From Cellvibrionales bacterium UBA1854 (GTDB taxonomy: Bacteria > Pseudomonadota > Gammaproteobacteria > Pseudomonadales > Porticoccaceae): 10,662 nucleotides of DNA. The translations under genes and the position numbers were made by a program. The DNA lies in NCBI GenBank assembly GCA_002338445.1, contig DDII01000023.1, positions 1 through 10,662 of the forward strand, read 5' to 3'. Each line of letters opens with the position of its first letter. Positions within the stretch are counted from its first letter, which is position 1. Shown here piece by piece: positions 1-6,705 of the stretch. The notes beneath the pieces are model-generated. The model was not told the origin of the DNA. It searched no databases and saw only the letters and a program-made list of their open reading frames with translations.

Positions 1-77
1 AAAAATAAGGAGGAATATTCGGCCAGAGGCAGTAATGACGAATGTCCAACAAACCTTATCACATTTCAATTTGGAGT

Positions 78-1493
78 CTAATGGGTAACACTTCTTTGAA
101 AGCTCTGTGTATTTTGCCTGCGACCTCGCTCATCGTAGTGGATGAATGAAAGCTCCATGTCTTTGTATGTTACTGACATAAACCCACCTATGGGGCCATT
201 ATAAGGCTGTTTAATAACGCCACTTTTGGGTTTTGGGACACGATGAACCTTGAAGAAACTCGTTGGGCCGCTAGAGAACTCATGGACTGTATCATTATAA
301 ATTGAGTGATATTGCCAGTGCCTGTCGCCTGTTATTAAAAATGTGTTCAGATGCAGCTGCTCTTTTATCATCCAATCCAAAAAAGCCCTTCCCTCATGCA
401 TAAAACCGTTTGCGTTGGCATGATTATCAATTTTGTTTGGCTTGTCGGGTCCGATAAGTGGTGTCGGACTGACAACGAGACGAAAGTCTGCATCGCTTTG
501 TAGGAGAGTTTTTTTAAGCCAAGCCTTTTGAGTGTTTCCCCAGATAGTTTTTTTTGGGCCATCTGGAAGTTTGTTATCTGACCTAAAATCGCGCCCCTCC
601 AATAACCAGATCTGAATACCTTTGCCCCATCGGAAGGTTCGATAAGGCAGATCACTGGATGGAAAAACTTGCTTAAAAACCTCAATGCCCTCTTCATGAG
701 TCAGATAAGTATTGTCGGCTCGGTTAAAGTCTGGGTTCAAGCCATTTGGTTCATCTTTGTGCTTTTGAAACTTAACTGGATGATTTGAAAATGGATCTGC
801 GTCATTAAAGCGGTAGTCATGGTCATCTTTCATAAAATACGCTGGTATATGAGCAAGGTAATTGATTGTGAAGGGAGTGCCATACTGTTTTTGATAAAGC
901 CAATAAGCCTCTTCTTTCGAGCGAACGTCGTACCTGTCGTAGTAAACAGTGTCACCTGCAGAAATTAAAAAGTCGGGCTTCTGTCGCTGCATCAGCGTGT
1001 AAGTCGGAAGCCCGTGAGCGGATTGGCAAGTGGTAACCTGAAAAATAATTTCGTTCCGGTCAGTACTTTCGGGTGCGGTTTTAAATGAGAATATTTCGGA
1101 CATTTGGCTTGGCGTAGCATCACCTTCTTTGATTTCAGCCCGATATAAATACCGCTGTTTTGGTTTCAAATCAGATATGTGGTATTGCAGGTAATAGTCA
1201 TTTTCCTCCGATGCATCTTGCCAGCCAGTTATAATCGCATTTGACATCTCATCGTTGGTGCTGAGATGAATCCGCGCTTTTCCGGCTTTCCCGGGAATGC
1301 CAAAGTTCCTCTCTTGTCCAAATGATTTTGTTAACCGGATCTGGACGATTGCTGAGTTTTCGGTGATTTCTCCCGATCTTGCACCCATACCCAGATGTGG
1401 CGCATCAGAGTATGTGAGATCACATAAAGGCACTAGAAAGAAGATCATCTTGCGGCTGAAAGTAAAACTTCCAAGAGAAGAAAAAATACTCAT
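78..1493 (-). CDS. PhoD-like alkaline phosphatase/phosphodiesterase family protein
   Basis: This is a 471-residue metallophosphoesterase of the PhoD type, a family that hydrolyses phosphomono- or diesters outside the cytoplasm using an Fe/Ca centre. An N-terminal fibronectin-like PhoD_N domain spans about residues 33-140 and the catalytic domain follows. Visible family motifs are TTCQS (Cys156), SAGDTVYYD (Asp181, Tyr184/185), KDDHDY (222-227), EGRDFRS (299-305) and TGDRHW (Asp390, His392), so the metal ligands look intact. The N-terminus has a short hydrophobic run (17-24) behind Arg-Lys, which makes a weak signal peptide; Met16 (codon at 1446-1448) is an alternative start. No clear ribosome binding site is visible at either start. 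The gene is divergent from the TonB-dependent receptor and ends 77 bases from the window edge. Its true substrate in a glycan locus is unknown, and phosphate or another oxyanion ester is possible. Family assignment is firm; function is not. Confidence 0.88.
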   Translation of the reverse strand: MSIFSSLGSFTFSRKMIFFLVPLCDLTYSDAPHLGMGARSGEITENSAIVQIRLTKSFGQERNFGIPGKAGKARIHLSTNDEMSNAIITGWQDASEENDYYLQYHISDLKPKQRYLYRAEIKEGDATPSQMSEIFSFKTAPESTDRNEIIFQVTTCQSAHGLPTYTLMQRQKPDFLISAGDTVYYDRYDVRSKEEAYWLYQKQYGTPFTINYLAHIPAYFMKDDHDYRFNDADPFSNHPVKFQKHKDEPNGLNPDFNRADNTYLTHEEGIEVFKQVFPSSDLPYRTFRWGKGIQIWLLEGRDFRSDNKLPDGPKKTIWGNTQKAWLKKTLLQSDADFRLVVSPTPLIGPDKPNKIDNHANANGFMHEGRAFLDWMIKEQLHLNTFLITGDRHWQYHSIYNDTVHEFSSGPTSFFKVHRVPKPKSGVIKQPYNGPIGGFMSVTYKDMELSFIHYDERGRRQNTQSFQRSVTH

Positions 1494-1657
1494 TTTTGTA
1501 ACTTGCTGAGTCCATATTTTAGTGAATAAGTCTTAAATGTAGCACTCTGCTTTGTCTGCATCAATTTTTATATCAGAAAGTCTTTCCCTTATATCCTGGT
1601 TCCTAACCACAACTTTTCTGGCGGACTTTGTCTTTTAATGTGCCTCAAATAGTTGTC

Positions 1658-1712
1658 TTGACCAACATGCTTGAAAAATTTAAACTTTGCATTCAAATAG
1701 GTTTTATATAAC
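1658..1712 (+). promoter_or_regulatory. candidate promoter(s) of the receptor operon
   Basis: In the 1494-1760 gap between divergent genes, TTGACC (1658-1663) is followed after 17 bases by TAAACT (1681-1686), a passable sigma-70 pair. A second candidate lies just downstream: TTTGCA (1686-1691), 15 bases, then TATAAC (1707-1712). Either would give a short leader before the receptor start at 1761. These are read by eye only. No convincing promoter was found for the leftward PhoD gene in the same gap. Confidence 0.35.
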
Positions 1713-1747
1713 AAGTTCCGTAATCAAAAAATGGTTCAGGGATTAAA

Positions 1748-1754
1748 GAGGGGG
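1748..1754 (+). promoter_or_regulatory. ribosome binding site that decides the receptor start
   Basis: GAGGGGG lies 6-9 bases before the ATG at 1761. The in-frame ATG at 1731 has only an A-rich stretch upstream and no purine-rich site. Starting at 1761 also gives a cleaner signal peptide, so 1761 is preferred. Confidence 0.6.
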
Positions 1755-1760
1755 TTACAA

Positions 1761-4622
1761 ATGAGGGTATCTTTACCGGGCGATTCGTCGCGCGCTTCAA
1801 AATTATCTCAAAACATAGTGCTTTACTTTTGCACATTCTTCATCGCACTTTTCATCAATCAATCGACTTTGGCACAGGATGAGGCTTCTTCGGCAGATTC
1901 AAACGAAATTGTTGACGAAATTATTTCTATAGGCGTGAAGCAATCGCTGGAGCTCATGGTAAACGCTAAACGTTACTCAGATTCTATTATGGATGGAGTC
2001 TCCGCCGAGGGTATCGGTAGGTTTCCTGATATGGATCTGGCTGAGGCTATCGGTGGGATAACTGGAGTCCAGCTCGAGTATGCTGGTGCAGGGGGAGAGC
2101 GTCGAGAGGGTGAGATTCGGGTGAGAGGTCTTCCGAAAGGTTATTCCAGCACACTTTTTAACGGCCAATACCTCGCCTCCGGGAACCCGATTGGTGGTTT
2201 TGTATATGGAATGTTTCAGTCGGATATTGTCTCGGGTGTGTCGCTTATTAAAACTCCAACAGCGGCATATGATGAGGGTGGTTTAAGTGGTATCGTAAAC
2301 ATGAGGACAAGACGCCCGCTCGCGTTTAAAAGTCCGTTTGTGACCTTTTATAGTGGCATGGACTTCGAAACTCTCCCGGGCGTTGCCGAGCCAAATGCCA
2401 ATTTAGCCTTTGCCAATAAGTTCAACAATGAAACTGTTGGTGTCATGGGGGCCATTTCTTGGTCTGATCGCAGGCAGCGTACCGATTTAGCCAAGATCAC
2501 TAACTACGATGACGACGACACAGATGGTGATGGGTTAGCTGACCTTTACACACCTATTGATGCCCGTATTTATTCGCGTCAGAACGAGGGGGATAAGATA
2601 TCTGCAGCGTTTGGACTGGAATTTCAGCCAAATGATAATTTAAACATGGGAATTACAGGAATTTACTCGCTGCTGGAAGACTTTAATATTATGGATCAGC
2701 TAAGGTTTAGGCGTGCGCAAAGTATGACTGTTCAGAGGACGATGGATGGTGGCACTTTTGGTGAAACCGCAACTCAAGTACTCTTCAATCAGCCAGAAAT
2801 TGACGCCGAGTCTCGTGCTTTTGATGATGAACGCACCAGCTACGCGATTACAGGAGATGTTACATGGCAGAATGATGAGTGGAAGGCGAAGGGTATTTTG
2901 CACTCAACCCGAGGCACACAGGATCGGTGGGGTGTGAATTCCCGGCGAAATATTAATGATCATGACGACAATGGCGTAATTTTGCGCATGCACAGTGGTG
3001 CAGGGGACGTTGATTCCTTCCGGGTTGAGATGGTTGACGGTGATTTTTCGGATATAAATCAGTGGAGTTATGGAGACAGTGTCAGGAGCAATAGCCCACC
3101 GACCTCAGCTCGGACGCAGTTCTATGGTTCTGGCGACGGAAGAGACAGGGAAGAATCAGAGGTAGCAGCTCAATTTGATCTAACAAGGTTTGTAGATGGA
3201 CCCTTCATTAAAATTGCACAGGTGGGCGCAAAATGGAGGAGTTATGAGCGTAATCAGCGCTATCCGCGCTGGACCAGCAGAGATTTTGTATATGATGCGA
3301 TAGATGACCTTGGTGTAATGCGTCCTCATATTGGAAACAATAATGATGGCTTCTTCGAAGCTAATCTACCAGATGTTACCAATTATTGGGTTCCGGACTG
3401 GCGAATGGTTATGGATGATATCCTGAGTGCCACAGAAATCACTGGTGATACATTTGGAGGGCTGCCGGTAAATACAGACACCATAAACAGGACTTTCGAC
3501 GCACAACGCGATGTGACTGCTGTATATGCCATGGTGAAGTTTGACGGACATGATCTCGAGTTACCCCTCCCGGTAAGGGGAAACTTTGGTCTTCGCTATG
3601 TGAGCACCGATCGAGAGGTTAGCTCAGTTACTCAGAGTGATCTTCTCGCGGAAGATATTTTTAGCGCTGCGAGTCAAGAATTCTCGCACACACTTCCTTC
3701 TCTAAATTTGATATTTGATATTAAGGATGACGTGTTACTTCGGCTTGGGTATTCAGAGAACATTACTCGTCCAAGCGCTTTCAGCTACAGGACAAATTCG
3801 ACAGCGAGGGTTAGGTATGCAGATGAGGCAGATTCAATTGTAGAGAGCGTTGATATTGACCTTAACAGTGCCGCTATCATGCCATTCACAGCAGACAGCT
3901 ATGATCTCTCACTAGAATGGTATAATCGTGCTGGTAGCTATATGTCCTTAGCTTACTTCCGAAAAGATGTTGCCGATAAGACAGTGGACTATGAACATTG
4001 TCCTCCTGACCTGAGTGGATTTACTCAGCTGGATGTATACGACTTTTCTGAGATTATTACAGGAAATTTGTCAAGGGTTGGCGATGAGTGTTTGGACGCG
4101 GCCGGCGTTCCAGTGTTGATCGAGGATAAACTCAATTCCTCAGAGGGGGCTTCATTTGATGGATTCGAGGCCAGCTTGATTCAGAACTTCAATTTCATGG
4201 ATAACTGGATGCGTGATGTTTTCGTTCAGGCAAATGTGACGTACGTCGATACCAGTGCTTCGGGAGAAAAAGATTCGGCGGGAAATGATCTTCCACTTGA
4301 GGGTGTGTCCAAGAATACGGTGAACCTAAAAGCAGGCTATGAGAAAGACAACTGGGCGTTTACCATACAGTATCGAAACAGAAGTGAATATTTCGTGCAG
4401 GCTACCTCAAGCACATTTACTGGGGATGATCGTATGATAGCCGGAAATCCGAAACTGGATGTACGCTTTCAATGGAAACCGATGAAAAACCTCAGTACTA
4501 AGCTCGAAATATTCAATATTACTAACGAACGTAGGACTGAATATCAGGGCGTTGAAGAGCGCGTTCGCGAAATCCGTTACTATGGTCGCATATATAAGGC
4601 TGGAATCCGTTACAAGTTTTGA
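1761..4622 (+). CDS. TonB-dependent outer-membrane receptor (TonB-Xanth-Caul type)
   Basis: This 953-residue outer-membrane transporter uses TonB energy to import ligands into the periplasm; the genes around it point to oligosaccharides. Residues 1-39 form a signal peptide with a hydrophobic core around 19-34 and a likely cut at STLA|QDE. A TonB-box-like segment (DEIISIG, about 52-58) follows. The plug domain carries hallmarks of the TonB-Xanth-Caul group: NAKRYSDSI, GIGRFPDMDLAEAI, ITGVQLEY and IRVRGLPKGY. The remainder is a beta-barrel ending in the aromatic strand GIRYKF, as needed for barrel assembly. Two Asp-rich, calcium-loop-like stretches occur at 250-261 and 400-405. Cys747 and Cys777 could form a loop disulfide. 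No SusD gene accompanies it. It leads a plus-strand set with the GH2 and esterase genes. Family is firm; substrate is inferred from neighbours. An in-frame ATG at 1731 would add 10 residues. Confidence 0.95.
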   Translation: MRVSLPGDSSRASKLSQNIVLYFCTFFIALFINQSTLAQDEASSADSNEIVDEIISIGVKQSLELMVNAKRYSDSIMDGVSAEGIGRFPDMDLAEAIGGITGVQLEYAGAGGERREGEIRVRGLPKGYSSTLFNGQYLASGNPIGGFVYGMFQSDIVSGVSLIKTPTAAYDEGGLSGIVNMRTRRPLAFKSPFVTFYSGMDFETLPGVAEPNANLAFANKFNNETVGVMGAISWSDRRQRTDLAKITNYDDDDTDGDGLADLYTPIDARIYSRQNEGDKISAAFGLEFQPNDNLNMGITGIYSLLEDFNIMDQLRFRRAQSMTVQRTMDGGTFGETATQVLFNQPEIDAESRAFDDERTSYAITGDVTWQNDEWKAKGILHSTRGTQDRWGVNSRRNINDHDDNGVILRMHSGAGDVDSFRVEMVDGDFSDINQWSYGDSVRSNSPPTSARTQFYGSGDGRDREESEVAAQFDLTRFVDGPFIKIAQVGAKWRSYERNQRYPRWTSRDFVYDAIDDLGVMRPHIGNNNDGFFEANLPDVTNYWVPDWRMVMDDILSATEITGDTFGGLPVNTDTINRTFDAQRDVTAVYAMVKFDGHDLELPLPVRGNFGLRYVSTDREVSSVTQSDLLAEDIFSAASQEFSHTLPSLNLIFDIKDDVLLRLGYSENITRPSAFSYRTNSTARVRYADEADSIVESVDIDLNSAAIMPFTADSYDLSLEWYNRAGSYMSLAYFRKDVADKTVDYEHCPPDLSGFTQLDVYDFSEIITGNLSRVGDECLDAAGVPVLIEDKLNSSEGASFDGFEASLIQNFNFMDNWMRDVFVQANVTYVDTSASGEKDSAGNDLPLEGVSKNTVNLKAGYEKDNWAFTIQYRNRSEYFVQATSSTFTGDDRMIAGNPKLDVRFQWKPMKNLSTKLEIFNITNERRTEYQGVEERVREIRYYGRIYKAGIRYKF

Positions 4623-4644
4623 TTGGTTTTAATTTCGGTGTGGT

Positions 4645-4664
4645 GGTGTAACGACCGCTACACC
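4645..4664 (+). repeat. small inverted repeat between receptor and GH2 genes
   Basis: GGTGTA (4645-4650) and TACACC (4659-4664) are perfect reverse complements around an 8-base loop. The palindrome CTGTACAG follows at 4667-4674. There is no T-run directly after the stem, so this is not a typical intrinsic terminator. It could be an mRNA processing or stabilising hairpin separating expression of receptor and enzyme, or chance. Confidence 0.35.
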
Positions 4665-4703
4665 GGCTGTACAGGTTGATTTTAGTTTTCATTGGAAGGC
4701 GCC

Positions 4704-6587
4704 GTGAGAAATTTGATTCTAAGAATGATATGCCGGCAATTGCTACTTCTTTCTGTCTTTATCTATTCTCCACTTGCTTTGTCGCTACCTGCGAGTGGAG
4801 CTGGTCCAGTTGGATACTCCGGTTTGCTCATAAACGTAGGTGCTCGCGAGTCTAAAAATCTGTCGGGAGAGTGGCGATACATCATAGACCCCTACAAGAC
4901 TGCGTTATTAAAATCTAAAAGTGAGCCAAAGGCGGTATTTTTAGACAGGGTCAATGTCTCTCCTCACAAGATGATGGAATACAGCTTTGATAACTCGCCC
5001 TACATGTCTGTTCCGGGAGACTGGAATGGACAGGTTGACGAGATGGCCTTGTATGAGGGCCTGGTGTGGTTTCGAAAGGAGGTGCAGCTATCCAAGGTAG
5101 ATGATGAGAGGTACCTCTTACATATCGGCGCGGCGAATTACAAATCTTATGTCTACGTTAACGGTAAAAAAGTTGGAGAGCATGAGGGTGGTTTTACTCC
5201 ATTTGCGTTTGATGTGACCGACAATCTCAAGGTTGGTCGGAATTCTGTGGTAATTGGGGTCGATTCGGAGCATGAGGACGATTCAGTACCCACCCCGGTA
5301 ACTGATTGGAAGAACTTTGGCGGCATCACAAGGGATGTACACCTAGTGGAAGTTCCCAACACATACATTGCGACATACTTCATACAGCTTGAATCCTCTG
5401 ACGTTATAAAAGCTAATGTTTCACTCAGTGGTGATAGGATAAATCGTCGGGAGGTCACTGTTCGAATTCCAGAGCTTGGGGTTATGGTAAGCGGAAATAC
5501 CGACGCTGATGGCAAGATCACAGTAGAGGTAAAAACCCCTGAGGATATGAAATTCTGGGCACCCCGTAGTCCGATTTTGTACGAAGTCATAATTTCAACA
5601 GCAGATGAGACGGTTTCGGACCGAATTGGGTTCAGGACTATAGAAAGTGTCGACGGAGAACTTTTACTAAATGGAGAGCCCATCTTTCTGCGAGGGATTT
5701 CTATCCACGAGGAGGCTCTTGGGGCAACTCCTAACAGGGCAATTAACAAAAGTAGCGCGCGAGCCCTCCTGAGTATCGCGAAAAAAGACCTGAAAGCGAA
5801 CTTTGTTCGTCTTGCACACTATCCTCACTCAGACATAACAACCCGTGTCGCTGACGAGTTAGGTCTGTTAGTGTGGAGTGAGATCCCCGTATATTGGGAC
5901 ATGGATTTTGGGAACGAGAAGACGCTTGCCTTAGCTCGCAAGATGCAGAGTGACAACATTATTAGAGATAAGAATCGGGCATCGATAATATTGTGGAGTG
6001 TCGCGAATGAAACTAAGAGAAATAAGAAGGGAGCTGCGCTTGAGGAGCGGACCTCCTTCCTTCGGACCCTTATTACCGATATACGAGAGGTTGACAACAC
6101 CAGGCTAATCACGTCGGCTTTGCATAAAGCTAAACCCAAGAACAAAGATGGTCGCCGAGTATATGTTATAGACGATTCATTGGCTCGGTACATTGATGTT
6201 GTGTCTGTAAATACGTATCAGGGGTGGTACTCTGATATGAAACTGGAGGACGTAGCAAAAATCAAATGGGAACTCCCGAAGGATAAACCATTCCTGTTTT
6301 CCGAGTTTGGTGCTGGTGCTTTATACGGTTACCGAGACGATAACCTTGCAAAGTTCTCTGAGGATTACCAGGCCGAATATTATAAAGCTAATATAGAGAT
6401 GTGCCGAAATATCGATGGTCTAGACGGTCTTTCTCCATGGATTTTAAAGGATTTTAAATCTCCTCGTCGCATGCATGGCCAGTTCCAGCAGTATTGGAAT
6501 AGAAAGGGGATTATTTCGCCTGAGGGCAATTTTAAAGCCGCGTTTGGGGTGTTGCGTGGCTGGTACAATGAGTTGGCGGGTACTTGA
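4704..6587 (+). CDS. exported GH2 glycosidase, probable beta-glucuronidase/uronidase
   Basis: This 627-residue GH2 enzyme should remove terminal beta-linked sugars by a retaining mechanism. After a signal peptide (MRNLILRMICRQLLLL, then a small-residue region to about 28) come the sugar-binding jelly-roll (GLVWFRKEV, GEHEGGFTPFAFDVT), an Ig-like domain ending near FWAPRSPILYEV, and a TIM barrel starting at LLLNGEPIFLRGISIHEEA. The acid/base is Glu436 in SVANE and the nucleophile is Glu534 in FSEFGAG. The spacing resembles E. coli GUS (Glu413/Glu504). WNRKG contains Asn599-x-Lys601, matching the NxK motif with which glucuronidases bind the uronate carboxylate, so a beta-glucuronidase or other uronidase is more likely than a galactosidase. 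The GTG start at 4704 is chosen because GGAAGG (4694-4699) precedes it; TTG 4692 and ATG 4725 are alternatives. The protein is periplasmic or surface-bound. Exact sugar and linkage are unproven. Confidence 0.9.
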   Translation: MRNLILRMICRQLLLLSVFIYSPLALSLPASGAGPVGYSGLLINVGARESKNLSGEWRYIIDPYKTALLKSKSEPKAVFLDRVNVSPHKMMEYSFDNSPYMSVPGDWNGQVDEMALYEGLVWFRKEVQLSKVDDERYLLHIGAANYKSYVYVNGKKVGEHEGGFTPFAFDVTDNLKVGRNSVVIGVDSEHEDDSVPTPVTDWKNFGGITRDVHLVEVPNTYIATYFIQLESSDVIKANVSLSGDRINRREVTVRIPELGVMVSGNTDADGKITVEVKTPEDMKFWAPRSPILYEVIISTADETVSDRIGFRTIESVDGELLLNGEPIFLRGISIHEEALGATPNRAINKSSARALLSIAKKDLKANFVRLAHYPHSDITTRVADELGLLVWSEIPVYWDMDFGNEKTLALARKMQSDNIIRDKNRASIILWSVANETKRNKKGAALEERTSFLRTLITDIREVDNTRLITSALHKAKPKNKDGRRVYVIDDSLARYIDVVSVNTYQGWYSDMKLEDVAKIKWELPKDKPFLFSEFGAGALYGYRDDNLAKFSEDYQAEYYKANIEMCRNIDGLDGLSPWILKDFKSPRRMHGQFQQYWNRKGIISPEGNFKAAFGVLRGWYNELAGT

Positions 6588-6610
6588 ACAAGCGTCATTA
6601 TTATATTTCA

Positions 6611-6690
6611 ATCTTGAAACACACAATATTAGTAATTTGCATTAGTCTACGACAATTAAAATCCTACGTAGGTCAATTGTTTCTCAAGAT
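6611..6690 (+). repeat. nested inverted repeats upstream of the esterase gene
   Basis: Three layers of dyad symmetry sit in the 118-base gap before the esterase. The outer arms are ATCTTGAAACA (6611-6621) against TGTTTCTCAAGAT (6678-6690), pairing over 11 bases with a 2-base bulge. Inside them are ACAATT (6652-6657) and AATTGT (6675-6680). At the core is the perfect palindrome CCTACGTAGG (6663-6672). The middle and outer right arms overlap by three bases, so they are alternative pairings. This may be an operator or an RNA structure controlling the esterase. No terminator-like T-run follows. Confidence 0.45.
6636..6662 (+). promoter_or_regulatory. possible internal promoter for the esterase
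   Basis: TTTGCA (6636-6641) is followed after 15 bases by TAAAAT (6657-6662). The same layout (TTTGCATT, then a TATAAC hexamer at the same distance) occurs upstream of the receptor at 1686-1712. The match to sigma-70 consensus is partial and the spacer is short, so this is only a candidate. Confidence 0.25.
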
Positions 6691-6705
6691 CATAGATGAG
6701 AACCT

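Noticed and set aside
1..81. Plus-strand frame open from the left edge to a TAA at 79-81 (26 codons, ending ITFQFGV), overlapping the PhoD stop
   Set aside because: A second plus frame and a minus frame are also open over this short stretch, and no family signature is visible, so it cannot be distinguished from chance.
1658..1712. Pho box upstream of the PhoD-like gene
   Set aside because: No paired CTGTCAT-like direct repeats were seen in the divergent region by eye.
5153..5749. 198-codon minus-strand reading frame inside the GH2 gene
   Set aside because: It lies wholly within the GH2 coding region, has no domain signature, and its Ser/Thr/Pro-rich composition is what the antisense of the GH2 codons gives.
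5825..6193. 122-codon minus-strand reading frame inside the GH2 gene
   Set aside because: It is antisense to the conserved TIM-barrel coding region, with no ribosome site or recognisable motif.
4704..6587. Annotation of the GH2 enzyme as beta-galactosidase
   Set aside because: The NxK motif (WNRKG) and GUS-like spacing favour a uronidase, and the length is far shorter than LacZ-type enzymes.
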